The notes under the pieces: model-generated
What the model saw: only the letters and a program-made list of their open reading frames with translations
The model's database searches: none
Told to the model about the DNA's origin: nothing
DNA from: Oceanobacillus salinisoli
GTDB taxonomy: Bacteria > Bacillota > Bacilli > Bacillales > Amphibacillaceae
Length of the DNA stretch: 64,000 bases
Direction: 5' to 3'
Assembly: GCF_009733865.1 (NCBI RefSeq)
Contig: NZ_WOFB01000002.1
Coordinates: 1 to 64,000 of the forward strand
In this document: positions 1-8,255 of the stretch, one piece after another
Layout of the letters: each line of letters starts with the position of its first letter
Position numbering within the stretch: the first letter of the stretch is position 1
Translations under genes and position numbers: made by a program

Positions 1-154
1 AGTCCGTACGTCGCTAAACGGGCGCTTGCGCCTTTGTTCTTATAAGGCTGTTTGCTAAAAGATTGGGACTACTTGTTTGTCCCACTGAAAAGCTTTGTTG
101 TTTTTGTCACTAAAGACATAAACCGCGAACTAACTTTTTTTAGATGATATTGGA

Positions 155-500
155 GTGTTAACTACCGCTCCGGAAATACACTACGCGCACCTTAAGGTGA
201 CCCGTGAGCCTCCTCGTGCTGTCTTCTTTAGGGGTCTCACTTTGGCCACTTTCCCGCAGGAGTCTCCGCGTATTTCCTCCGCTATTGTTGAGCATTCTAA
301 CTTCTCAACATATTGTTATTGTTAGGTTAACCATCCGTTAGTTAATTACTATTAAAATGGTTTATTGGAGCGAAGTGCAGTCGACTCCTGCTGGAAAAGC
401 AACAACTGAAGACCCTGCAGGAAGTGGTTTCTTCCGAGGAGGCTGAAGTGTTAACCTAAGGTGCGCGACTGCCCGTAGCGGAAATCAACGTTAACACTCA
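155..500. repeat. two facing copies of a Bacillaceae intergenic repeat
   Basis: Bases 155-330 on the minus strand and 364-500 on the plus strand show the same motif order: GACTCCTG, then a GACCC-type block, a GAGGAGGCT block, a GGTGCGCG block and a final AGCGGAAAT. The outer ends are GTGTTAAC-like in inverted orientation (156-163 and about 491-499). Together the two copies form an inverted pair about 346 bp long. A third, decayed copy lies at 12880-12970, where GCCCGCAGAAAG and AGCGGAAATCAACCTAACAG can be read. This kind of repeat is common between genes in Bacillus relatives; its origin is not known to me. Confidence 0.6.
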
Positions 501-655
501 CTTAGTTCGTAGTTTATATTTGCTGTGAGATTAAAAACAACAACTACGAATGAGCCTTATATAATCTTCCTTATCATGAAATCATTCGCTTTTAGAACTG
601 AGTGTTTTAGTAATGTCCCAGCCCCAGCAAGTCGATTCCATAATTGTTTTTTTTA

Positions 656-799
656 TGTGATGAAATTGGCTGTATGACCTCACTCCAAGAGTTCGCGACA
701 CTCCATGAATTATAAATTGAGGTGCGGGCAGACAGTACACTCCTGATTCGTTCACAATCAGCGGGAGATAAAAAACACTTGTTGAAGATCCACTTGATA
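656..799 (+). repeat. two-hairpin dispersed element, copy A
   Basis: Diverged copy of the family described best at 38037-38219. It starts after TTTAT and contains TTGGCTGT paired with ACAGACAG-like sequence, followed by ACTCCTGATTCGTTCA and a second hairpin (CAATCAGCGG... ). It ends with GAAGATCCACTTGATA, where other copies have GAAGATTCACTTTAT. Confidence 0.7.
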
Positions 800-836
800 C
801 TTGTACTGAGAAGTATGAAGTGCAATAGAAGAAGCA

Positions 837-1340
837 TTACCACGAACTTTGGTAAAGAAGATAATTATTCTCGAAGAAGGGATCCTCCAGTACTTCTTTT
901 AATGTATTCAGGGTTCTTTCTGTCTCGTCAAAGTAAATGGAATCATATTCTAAACTTCCAAAGAAGGGACCATACATTGTTGGTAAAAGATTGATAGCCT
1001 TTGATTTGTCTTTTAGTATGGAATGGCAATGCTGATAAAGCTCCACTATCTGTACTTTTTTTACCTCAGTTAAGGCCAAGTTATCATCTATTCCACCTTG
1101 AACATTTTGAACGAACCAATGATGGATATGATTGGCTTTTCTCCAGTATATTACTTCGGTAAAGAGGCTTTCCCATTTGAACTCGAATTCCTCAAAATGT
1201 TTCACATAATCCTTAATTTTAAAATAAAGCTCACTTTTTTCTTTTTTCAACGTTGTTAGGTTAGCATTAGACCAACAGATTTCTTTCAATTCGAGGCCTT
1301 CAATCTTAGGTGCTGCAAAAAGATACATATCAAGTCCCAT
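837..1340 (-). CDS. phage-type hypothetical protein (MGLDMYL family)
   Basis: A 167-residue protein of unknown function. It begins MGLDMYLFA and has a central YWRKANHIHHWFVQNVQGG stretch; this pairing is typical of a small family found in phages and scattered in Firmicute chromosomes. There is no signal peptide or membrane segment. The C-terminal third is acidic and aromatic. A ribosome binding site of AGGTAGGTG type lies 5-6 bases before the ATG. It stands alone, with no other phage gene nearby, so it is probably a stray acquired gene. I recognise the family but know no activity for it. Confidence 0.75.
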   Translation of the reverse strand: MGLDMYLFAAPKIEGLELKEICWSNANLTTLKKEKSELYFKIKDYVKHFEEFEFKWESLFTEVIYWRKANHIHHWFVQNVQGGIDDNLALTEVKKVQIVELYQHCHSILKDKSKAINLLPTMYGPFFGSLEYDSIYFDETERTLNTLKEVLEDPFFENNYLLYQSSW

Positions 1341-1711
1341 TTTTTACACCTACCTTTATTTTAAAAAAGCCCATATCCTCTTTTCTGGTATATCAACTTG
1401 TCCTCCTTTCAGATAAATGTTAATGATGGTTTGAATTTGGGAAATTTTTGAATCCTGGAAGCATGCGTTTGGAATTGGATCGTTGAGTAGTAGTAATGGA
1501 AGAAAGAAACGCAATGCAGAATGTTGTGGCAAAAAAATAATAGAGTGAAAACGAGGATATAGATTTAGGTATATTTTACCATTAATTAAAAAGGTCTGTC
1601 TCCATTTTTTTATAAAAAAAAGATTAAGTTTTGTCACGTGATACATTTCTATATAGCAGGGGAATAGGATAGGGCTTATTCTCCGTTCTCCTTGCTAAAT
1701 AATAAAAGCCA

Positions 1712-1745
1712 AAATTCGACAAAAACCGGGAAGTGACAGGCACCA
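1712..1745 (-). repeat. 3'-end repeat (GGTGCCTGTCAC type), copy 1
   Basis: Read on the minus strand, the TAA stop of the AraC gene is followed at once by TGGTGCCTGTCACTTCCCGG and then a TTTGTCGAATTT tail. Further copies lie at 10348-10379, 30135-30180, 40219-40250 and 53358-53390. The arms GTG...CAC and TTCCCGG are only weakly self-complementary, so this does not look like a simple terminator. Confidence 0.85.
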
Positions 1746-2663
1746 TTAATTTTTGTGTTCTTGTTGGAGTTGTTTGGGGGAGAGGTTGTATTCTTTTTTG
1801 AATAGCCGGTAAAAGCTGGAATAGTCAGGGAAGCCGCATTGTAAGGCAATGTTCTCTAAAGAAAGCTTATTTTGTTTGATCAATGTGACTGCATTGGATA
1901 GTCGCTTTAAGGATACGTAACGGTAAAAGGGCAGGTTCATGTTGTTTTTAAAATAATGGGAAAAATAATATTTGTTTAGATGAAAATAATTCGAAACATG
2001 ATCTAAACTTAAATTTGAATCGGTTAAATGGGATTCAATGTAATCCAAAATAGCTGCTAACCTTGCATCCAGCTCTTTCTTTTCGTTAAAAATTGGGATA
2101 CTACTCTCCGGGTTCAAAATAATTTGAAGTGCCTGAAATAATAAGTAATGTAATGTAAAAGAATGGTTCTCTTCGTCCTGCCTGATTCGCTGCGTAATAT
2201 CATGGAGTAAGTCAACCATTCTTTGAAAGTTTCTTTCATGAAGATTTAGTACATAAGATCCTTGTGTTTTTTGATAAATGATATGCTCTTTCATCGCTTG
2301 GGCACTGCGCATATAGTCTTCGAGTAAATGGGAACTAATATTAAGAATAATCCGGTCATAGTTATGAATATCCGCAACTTCCGCTTTATGCACAGCATAT
2401 GGAGGAACCACCACCACATCCCCCTTTTTCAAGGAGTAGGTCTTTCCTTCACAGAAAAATTCGCATTCTCCACCTAAAAAAACAAGAATCTCCATCACAT
2501 CATGACTATGTAATCGGAATAACGACTCTAACCGGGAAAATTCCTCTGCGGATTCATTATGTTTCTTGAGCCAATCATAGGATTCGGATTGATTTTCTTT
2601 GCCAACAAAATAATAGAGTTCAAAGCTTTTATTCGTTACTGGCAAATGAATGGAATGTTCCAT
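1746..2663 (-). CDS. AraC family transcriptional regulator
   Basis: A 305-residue DNA-binding regulator. The N-terminal half (about residues 40-110) is a cupin sensor with the LHSHDVMEILVFLGGE pattern. The C-terminal 100 residues hold two helix-turn-helix motifs of the AraC type (LSLDHVSNYFHLNKYYFSHY, then IALQCGFPDYSSFYRLFKK). I start it at the ATG at 2663, which has AAAGGGG seven bases upstream; a TTG eight codons earlier is less likely. It is divergent from the GH3 glycosidase gene at 2868, and TAGCAA half-sites lie between them, so it probably controls that gene in response to a sugar. The ligand is unknown. Confidence 0.9.
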   Translation of the reverse strand: MEHSIHLPVTNKSFELYYFVGKENQSESYDWLKKHNESAEEFSRLESLFRLHSHDVMEILVFLGGECEFFCEGKTYSLKKGDVVVVPPYAVHKAEVADIHNYDRIILNISSHLLEDYMRSAQAMKEHIIYQKTQGSYVLNLHERNFQRMVDLLHDITQRIRQDEENHSFTLHYLLFQALQIILNPESSIPIFNEKKELDARLAAILDYIESHLTDSNLSLDHVSNYFHLNKYYFSHYFKNNMNLPFYRYVSLKRLSNAVTLIKQNKLSLENIALQCGFPDYSSFYRLFKKEYNLSPKQLQQEHKN

Positions 2664-2681
2664 TTTGAATCCCCTTTCTAA

Positions 2682-2741
2682 TAGCAATATTTACAATAAT
2701 TTTAGCAATAAGTATCATTTATTTATAGCATTTTGTTGCTA
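2682..2741. promoter_or_regulatory. candidate AraC operator (TAGCAA half-sites)
   Basis: TAGCAAT occurs at 2682-2688, TAGCAATA at 2703-2710, and an inverted pair TAGCATTTTGTTGCTA at 2726-2741. They sit in the 204-bp gap between the divergent regulator and glycosidase genes, about 21-23 bases apart. That spacing fits binding on one DNA face by an AraC-type dimer. The assignment to this regulator is inference. Confidence 0.4.
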
Positions 2742-2867
2742 TTATATCATTATGGATGATAAAAAAGTAATTGCAATATACTAAATAGAAAGCCCTATCA
2801 TCCCATTTTAAAAGATATATTCTTAAAAAAGATGATTAGGGCAGTTAATGATTAGGAGGCACGTAAA

Positions 2868-4991
2868 GTGGAAGATAATCAGAAACAGCCAGATTTAGAG
2901 GTGAGAAAGAAACCACTCATTGAAGAAAATGGTTTGAAATTTAAAGATTTAAACAACAATGGCAAATTGGATCCATATGAAGACTGGCGTTTAAGCCCGA
3001 AAGAACGTGCAGAGAACTTGGTTTCCTTAATGAATATGGATGAGAAAATCGGGATGATGCTCATTAATACACGGAAAATGGGGCTTTCTCAGGAAGATAA
3101 GAGTAAGACAAGTCATGATGGTGTATTAGATGAAGGTGTTGTAGAAAAAGGGGAAAATATTTTCGCCGTCAATAAAATATATGGAACGACCCATACCGTT
3201 GAAAACATGCATTTGCGCCACTTCATTTTAAGAGACAACTTCAGTCCTGCTGAAATGGCGGAATGGATTAATACCATGAATGAAGTGGCGGAGAGTACAC
3301 GTTTGGGAATTCCTGTTTTGATCACTTCAAATTCCAGAAACGAAAATGCCGAAGCTGTTTTTGGTATGAATGATGCAGCAGGGATATTCTCCACATGGCC
3401 GGGGACGCTAGGTCTTGCTGCAGCAGCGAAGGGTGATATTAAAAATGGAGGAGATGCATCTTTAATCAGCCAGTTTGCTAAAATTGCACGTAAAGAATGG
3501 GATGCAACTGGTATCCGTAAAGGCTATATGTATATGGCGGATGTAGTTACCGATCCAAGATGGCAGCGTACATATGGTACATTTGGTGAAGATCCGGAAT
3601 TTATTGCAGATGCAATTGGTCGTATCATTGATGAATTCCAAGGTGAAGAACTAGGCAAACATAGTATTGCACTGACAACGAAGCACTTCCCAGGTGGAGG
3701 GGCAAGAGAAAATGGATTTGACCCGCATTATGAAGAGGGTAAATGGAATTTATATCCAACACCAGGAAGCTTAGAAAAATATCACTTACCACCATTTAGA
3801 GCGGCGGTAGAACATGGAACATCTTCTATCATGCCATATTATTCTATCCCAAGCATTAAGAAGAGTGTAGTTCAGGAATTCGAAGGCGAAGATATTCCGT
3901 TTGAAGAAGTAGGCTTTACATTTAATCATTACTTCTTAAATGAAATTCTACGCAAGCAACTTGGTTTCAAAGGCTATGTCAATAGTGATAGTGGTATTGT
4001 AAACAAGATGAGTTGGGGGATGGAAGATAGTAGTGAAGCAGAACGTTTTGCTAAAGCAATTAATGCCGGTACTGATTTGATCGCTGATACGAATGATATC
4101 GAAAATCTTAAGATGGCAATCAGCAAGGGTTGGATTAGTGAAAAACGTATTGACGAAGCAAATGTACGGCTTCTAACGGAAATGTTTACTTTGGGTCTAT
4201 TTGATGACCGTACGTACAATCCACCAGAAAAGGCAACAGAAGTTATAAGCACAAAAGAACATTGGGAAGCTGCCTATGAAGCACATAAGAAATCTGTAAC
4301 CGTATTGAAAAATTCCGAACAGACATTACCATTAACAGCAGACAAGTTAAATGGTAAGAAGGTTTATGTGGAAGTATTCCATAAAGAACAGGAAAAAGCG
4401 GATAAATATACGGAACAAGCAAGAAATGAAGCAAACGAGGTTGGTCTGTTTAACTTAACTAATAACTATGAAGAAGCAGATACAGCTATTCTGTTCTTAC
4501 ATCCAAAATCCGGAGCTTACTTTAATGCAACACCAGGACTGTTAGAGCTTGAATTATGTGAGGATAAAGTGAACACTGCCTTAGATGGTGCACTATATCA
4601 AGAGACTACATTAAGTGGTATGGATCATCTGAAAGAAGTGGCAGACAGTATTCACAACCGCGGTGGAAAAGTCATTATGAGTGTGAATTTCGTTCTACCT
4701 TGGATTCTTGGCAATGTAGAGCCAATGGCAGATGCCTTAATTGCTGGATATGACACATTCTTCAATGCTCAGTTTGAGGTTATGGCAGGAAATTATAAGC
4801 CAACAGGTGTTTTACCATTAACATTACCAGCCAGCGAAGAAGTCATTGCCGTTTACCAGGATGGTCAAAGTGTATCAAGAAATGATGTGCCTGGCTATGA
4901 TAAAGATAAATATATGCCAAAAGGAATGAGCTATGCATACAAAGATAGCGACGGCAATGTGTATAAACTTGGTCATGGATTAACTTATTAA
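2868..4991 (+). CDS. GH3 family beta-glycosidase, cytoplasmic
   Basis: A 707-residue glycoside hydrolase family 3 enzyme that should release terminal sugar residues from beta-linked oligosaccharides. It starts at GTG 2868, with AGGAGG nine bases upstream. Residues 27-38 (DLNNNGKLDPYE) form a complete EF-hand-like calcium loop, shared with the second GH3 protein. The TIM-barrel domain carries KHFPGGG at K272-H273 and the nucleophile motif with D374 in NSDSG. The C-terminal GH3 sandwich domain follows; no fibronectin domain is seen. There is no signal peptide, so it acts inside the cell. It is a paralogue of the secreted enzyme at 13485-15731. The exact sugar cannot be read from the sequence. 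Confidence 0.9.
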   Translation: MEDNQKQPDLEVRKKPLIEENGLKFKDLNNNGKLDPYEDWRLSPKERAENLVSLMNMDEKIGMMLINTRKMGLSQEDKSKTSHDGVLDEGVVEKGENIFAVNKIYGTTHTVENMHLRHFILRDNFSPAEMAEWINTMNEVAESTRLGIPVLITSNSRNENAEAVFGMNDAAGIFSTWPGTLGLAAAAKGDIKNGGDASLISQFAKIARKEWDATGIRKGYMYMADVVTDPRWQRTYGTFGEDPEFIADAIGRIIDEFQGEELGKHSIALTTKHFPGGGARENGFDPHYEEGKWNLYPTPGSLEKYHLPPFRAAVEHGTSSIMPYYSIPSIKKSVVQEFEGEDIPFEEVGFTFNHYFLNEILRKQLGFKGYVNSDSGIVNKMSWGMEDSSEAERFAKAINAGTDLIADTNDIENLKMAISKGWISEKRIDEANVRLLTEMFTLGLFDDRTYNPPEKATEVISTKEHWEAAYEAHKKSVTVLKNSEQTLPLTADKLNGKKVYVEVFHKEQEKADKYTEQARNEANEVGLFNLTNNYEEADTAILFLHPKSGAYFNATPGLLELELCEDKVNTALDGALYQETTLSGMDHLKEVADSIHNRGGKVIMSVNFVLPWILGNVEPMADALIAGYDTFFNAQFEVMAGNYKPTGVLPLTLPASEEVIAVYQDGQSVSRNDVPGYDKDKYMPKGMSYAYKDSDGNVYKLGHGLTY

Positions 4992-4996
4992 TATAA

Positions 4997-5038
4997 AATG
5001 GAAGCAAAGGGACTGATCTTTTGCTTCCATTTTTTTTG
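4997..5038 (+). terminator. rho-independent terminator of the GH3 gene
   Basis: AAATGGAAGCAAA pairs with TTTGCTTCCATTT around a short loop and runs into eight T residues. Confidence 0.9.
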
Positions 5039-5221
5039 ATGTTTCTGGGAAAGTATATAAAGTAAAGCAAAAACTGAATTCGACGTAGCTAAAATGTTAA
5101 CGTCCCAAGTATAAGAAAAACTTTGCTAAAGGATGAGCGAATACGAGTTTTCCAAAAGCGATTGATCTATCACAATTCCAACCGCCCCGGGTTTCAAAAA
5201 TTTGCCCCTGTATCCAATTAA

Positions 5222-5258
5222 ATTAAAAGAAGCAGACACCTGATGATATCTGCTTCTC
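5222..5258 (-). terminator. terminator of the LysM gene
   Basis: AGAAGCAGA (5228-5236) pairs with TCTGCTTCT (5249-5257); on the minus strand the stem runs into TTTTAATT. It lies 33 bp past the stop of the LysM gene. Confidence 0.75.
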
Positions 5259-5290
5259 CTTATTATTTAAACGAGAATCGAAAAACTCAT

Positions 5291-5782
5291 TTATTGTGGA
5301 ATGATAATGGAGTATCCGGGCCATATTGTACTTGCTGAAAAACCTGGACGCTGCCAGTTAGCACGCAATATATCTTCCACCGAAACCTGAAAGCGATTGG
5401 CTATTCCGTTCATGGTATCAGTGGGTTCAATGTCATAAATCAAAGCAGGTATCCGTAATGATTGCCCGATATAAATTAAATTAGGATCTTTTAATTGATT
5501 CATGACGGCAATTGATTCGGTTGGAACGGAAAAACGCTGGGCGATGTCAAATAACCTTTCATTTTGTGACACAATATAAAAGGTTGCTGAATCACCATTT
5601 CCAGCGATAGGCACTACTAACACCTGCTCAGGAAAAATGAGATATGGATCTGTAACTGGTGGATACAAATGGTTGGCCCTGGCAATGGACTGAATATCAC
5701 TTGCAAACCTTGCCGCTATTGAATTCAGTGTATCCCCTGGCTGAACAGTATAAATAACATGACTATTCGTTTTAATATTCAA
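5291..5782 (-). CDS. triple LysM domain protein
   Basis: About 163 residues made of three consecutive LysM domains, each roughly 45-50 residues with YTVQPGDTLNSIA-, YIVSQNERLFDIA- and YDIEPTDTMNGIA-type starts. LysM domains bind peptidoglycan or chitin. There is no signal peptide. In sporulating Bacillaceae such proteins are often made in the mother cell and deposited on the forespore; that role is inferred. The longest frame begins at ATG 5797, but the only good ribosome binding site (GGAG) overlaps that ATG and sits nine bases before a TTG at 5782, which I prefer. Its terminator is at 5222-5258. Confidence 0.8.
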   Translation of the reverse strand: MNIKTNSHVIYTVQPGDTLNSIAARFASDIQSIARANHLYPPVTDPYLIFPEQVLVVPIAGNGDSATFYIVSQNERLFDIAQRFSVPTESIAVMNQLKDPNLIYIGQSLRIPALIYDIEPTDTMNGIANRFQVSVEDILRANWQRPGFSASTIWPGYSIIIPQ

Positions 5783-5818
5783 GCATATCATCTCCATTAG
5801 TTAAGAAATGTTTTCAGT

Positions 5819-5984
5819 TTATCATGTGATTAACTGGCTGTAAGACCCCCACTTCATGATTTCAAGTTTTCAAGAGGATTTAATGAAAGGTAAATGGGGG
5901 AAGGCAGCCAGTAAACACCTGATTCGTTCATCTAACAATCAGTGGGGGATGAAAAAAACCACTGATTGAAGATTCACTTTATCA
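5819..5984 (+). repeat. two-hairpin dispersed element, copy B
   Basis: Complete copy. After TTTAT come GATTAACTGGCTGTAAGACC and a long first stem closed by GGCAGCCAGTAA. Then CCTGATTCGTTCATCTAA leads into a second stem, CAATCAGTGG with CCACTGATTG. It ends GAAGATTCACTTTAT. The ACCCCCACTT and AAATGGGGG blocks extend the first stem. Confidence 0.9.
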
Positions 5985-6255
5985 TATGCAGTAATTGAAT
6001 GAATGTTTATATCCTTTAAAAAGCCCGTGTTGTGTAAAAGTTTCTTCATCAGTTTGGAATGTCAACAAGACGGAGCATATCTTTTCCTTTTGCATTTCAC
6101 ATATATCAGTGACCAGTACAAGCAAGCTGATCTGTCCTGTCCGGATTTAGCAAGTCAATGACATGACTATAAATTACCATCAAAAAATGATTGCAGTTTG
6201 ACGGAAAGTATGAAACTATTTATATATTAAACAACAGAGAAGGTGCTTTTAAAAA

Positions 6256-7221
6256 ATGGTTGGCATGGGCTATCGGACGATTAAAACAGCTGTAGGAGCG
6301 GGGCTGGCGGTTTGGATTGCCAGTTTACTGGATTTGGAATTTGCTACCTTTGCAGGTATCATCGTCATTATGTGTATTGAGAAAACGAAAAAGAAGACAA
6401 TTAGTACGATACAAAAAAAGTTCTTTGCGTCTCTTTTATCCATCATTGTTGGTGGTTTGTTCTTTGAATGGTTGGGCTATAATCCACTTGTTTTCTCCGT
6501 ATTTATTCTCGTGTTTGTTCCAATCCTTGTGAAAGCTCGCATACAAGGCGGTTTCGTCACAAGCATGGTTGTCGTTTTACATCTGTATACGGTGCAGGAT
6601 GCAAACATGGACGTGTTTTTAAATGAGTTCTATATTATTATAATCGGAATGGGGATTGCCCTGCTCGTCAACAGCTTTATGCCAAATTTTAAAAAAGATA
6701 TTGAAACATATAAATATAAAATTGAACAGAAATTTGCAATTATCCTGTATGAATTTTCGGCGTATTTAAGGGACGGTGAACGGAACTGGAGCGGGAAAGA
6801 GTTATTAGAAGCAGAAGAAATCATTAATCAATACAAAAGTGTTGCCATTCAGGATGTAGAAAATCATCTGTTAAGAAAACAGAATAAAGATTATTATTAT
6901 TTGGAAATGCGGGAGAATCAGCTGGAACTGCTTAGTCGAATGGCGAAAATTGTTTCGGTTGTGTCTTCTCTAGGGCTACATGTAAAGCAGAAGGAAATGT
7001 TTGCCGATTTCCTCGAGTATTTAAGTGAACATGTGCATTCTGGAAATACAACCGGCATCTCATTAAATAGGTTAGAGGAATGCAAGACATCCATTCGCGA
7101 GACCGAATTGCCGAAAACAAGAGAAGAATTTGAAATAAGAGCGAATCTCTTTTATCTCATCAATGAAATTGAAAACTACCTAACTATTAAGAAAATGCTG
7201 TTTGCAAAAAGGAGCGATTGA
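6256..7221 (+). CDS. YqjA-like aromatic acid exporter family protein
   Basis: A 321-residue membrane protein of the ArAE/FUSC superfamily (aromatic acid exporter, with a DUF939-type C-terminus), resembling Bacillus subtilis YqjA. Residues 1-145 form about five to six membrane helices in closely packed hairpins; residues 150-321 are a soluble helical domain. GAAGGTG lies about ten bases before the ATG; an ATG three codons on is also possible. Family members are thought to export small organic acids or relieve membrane stress, but the substrate is unknown. It is transcribed alone. Confidence 0.75.
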   Translation: MVGMGYRTIKTAVGAGLAVWIASLLDLEFATFAGIIVIMCIEKTKKKTISTIQKKFFASLLSIIVGGLFFEWLGYNPLVFSVFILVFVPILVKARIQGGFVTSMVVVLHLYTVQDANMDVFLNEFYIIIIGMGIALLVNSFMPNFKKDIETYKYKIEQKFAIILYEFSAYLRDGERNWSGKELLEAEEIINQYKSVAIQDVENHLLRKQNKDYYYLEMRENQLELLSRMAKIVSVVSSLGLHVKQKEMFADFLEYLSEHVHSGNTTGISLNRLEECKTSIRETELPKTREEFEIRANLFYLINEIENYLTIKKMLFAKRSD

Positions 7222-7232
7222 TGGCAGCATAA

Positions 7233-7270
7233 GACGGTTCTTTTACATTTGCTGAAAAGAAAGAACCGTC
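7233..7270. terminator. hairpin between convergent genes
   Basis: GACGGTTCTTT pairs with AAAGAACCGTC. It sits between the stops of the exporter-family gene and the convergent small gene and could end either transcript, although neither side has a strong T-run. Confidence 0.5.
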
Positions 7271-7277
7271 AATCTGC

Positions 7278-7610
7278 TTAATATTCACTTAAAAATTGCA
7301 TATCATCCTTTGATAAAGGTTGATTGTTAATCCGTAACCTTCCTCTTGCCTCTACCAGGCTTACTTTTCCATTTATTAAATCTTTCTCTGGAAGAATACA
7401 TGGAATTTCATAGGTCACAAGCTTTCCTTCCTGATCATAAAACAAATATCCTTCTTTCTCGTCATGGATGAAGGAGTTGATTTTTATATTAGGGGTAATG
7501 AACAACGTAATCTTTTCCTTATCATTCCACATGACTTTGATAAGGATTTTTTTCTTTACTTTCTTTTCTGTTAGAGCTTTAATAGCACTTAATGAAATGG
7601 AGTCTTCCAT
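7278..7610 (-). CDS. small hypothetical protein, paralogue of 8256-8660
   Basis: A 110-residue soluble protein of unknown function. It starts at ATG 7610, with GGAGG seven bases upstream; the longer open frame has no such site. Residues about 50-80 (DEKEGYLFYDQEGKLVTYEI) match REEEKGYLFDKLNHQHKLVAY in the protein at 8256-8660, which shows the two share a domain. The gene lies on the minus strand, facing away from the two related plus-strand genes at 7903 and 8256. The composition is lysine- and isoleucine-rich, with no metal-binding cysteines and no membrane segment. Confidence 0.7.
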   Translation of the reverse strand: MEDSISLSAIKALTEKKVKKKILIKVMWNDKEKITLFITPNIKINSFIHDEKEGYLFYDQEGKLVTYEIPCILPEKDLINGKVSLVEARGRLRINNQPLSKDDMQFLSEY

Positions 7611-7902
7611 TGTTTTTCCTCCAAGCATACGTTTATTTACTCTTTAGTAAAGTATAAAAAAAACTACCACATTTGTTAAAAGATGAGCGAATGCGGGTTT
7701 TTCCAAGAATACTCATGCTTTCCTATCCTTAGTATGGACAATTGCTGAAATGAGAGTCATTTTCAGTCCATTTCTATCTGTACCATAAATAACATAGATA
7801 ATCCACTGTTATAAAGAAATTTTCATCTGGTTTATATTTCGAGCAACTGGATAAAATGATTAAAAATCACAGCTGAAAAGGTGAAAAGAGGGATGGATGC
7901 TT

Positions 7903-8178
7903 ATGGAAAAAACGATATTAAAACTGCCAGGGCTGGAGGATGATTTTAAGCCAGTGGAAGGAGAGACTACAGAGGTGTTTGCTTCTTTTATTGGAGAGAA
8001 TAATAAGAACTTTTTAGCTTTTATACGGAACGAACGAACCGAGAATCCTGTAGAAATGGTGGTTTTAATACCAAATTTAAAACGGTGGTATTTATACAAA
8101 AAGTTAAATGAAGAAATCGGCTTAAGTGTTCAGATTTTACAAAGACCGGATAAGTGTATGGATTATAAATTTCTTTAA
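7903..8178 (+). CDS. small hypothetical protein of the same local family
   Basis: About 91 residues of unknown function. I start it at ATG 7903, ten bases after AAGAGGG; ATG 7897 is in frame but too close to that site. The N-terminus LKLPGLEDDF resembles MELAGIKDDF in the next gene, and the centre has the same alternation of hydrophobic strand-like stretches (FLAFIRNER, MVVLIPNLKRWYLYKK). It is probably a shorter, more diverged relative of the proteins at 7278 and 8256. No known motif is seen. Confidence 0.6.
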   Translation: MEKTILKLPGLEDDFKPVEGETTEVFASFIGENNKNFLAFIRNERTENPVEMVVLIPNLKRWYLYKKLNEEIGLSVQILQRPDKCMDYKFL

Positions 8179-8186
8179 TTTTAATT

Positions 8187-8238
8187 AAGTGATTAACTAG
8201 CTGTAACAAACCGTATTGATGGAAGATTTACTTTATAG
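8187..8238 (+). repeat. two-hairpin dispersed element, copy C (internal deletion)
   Basis: The left end GTGATTAACTAGCTGTAA is joined, after a few bases, to the right end ATTGATGGAAGATTTACTTTAT. Both hairpins are missing, leaving about 50 bp. It separates the two small paralogous genes. Confidence 0.75.
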
Positions 8239-8255
8239 ATAAGGAAGGGCATATA

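Larger units (their letters stand above)
1..836. other. gene-free left edge with repeat remnants
   Basis: No convincing coding sequence is visible in the first 836 bases. The stretch holds a pair of facing copies of a Bacillaceae intergenic repeat (155-500) and one diverged copy of the two-hairpin element (656-799), listed separately. The open frames that cross 607-994 lie over the hairpin element and lack a ribosome binding site, so they are not treated as genes. The first 150 bases carry only a GC-rich patch near position 20 that resembles filler found between genes in this genus group. Confidence 0.6.

Noticed and set aside
607..994. Open frames on both strands over 607-994
   Set aside because: They cover dispersed element A and have no start signals; they change identity with the element.
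1356..1646. 96-residue minus-strand frame
   Set aside because: Phenylalanine/leucine-rich sequence without ribosome binding site or family resemblance; typical of an AT-rich non-coding strand. It may be a decayed gene but cannot be supported.
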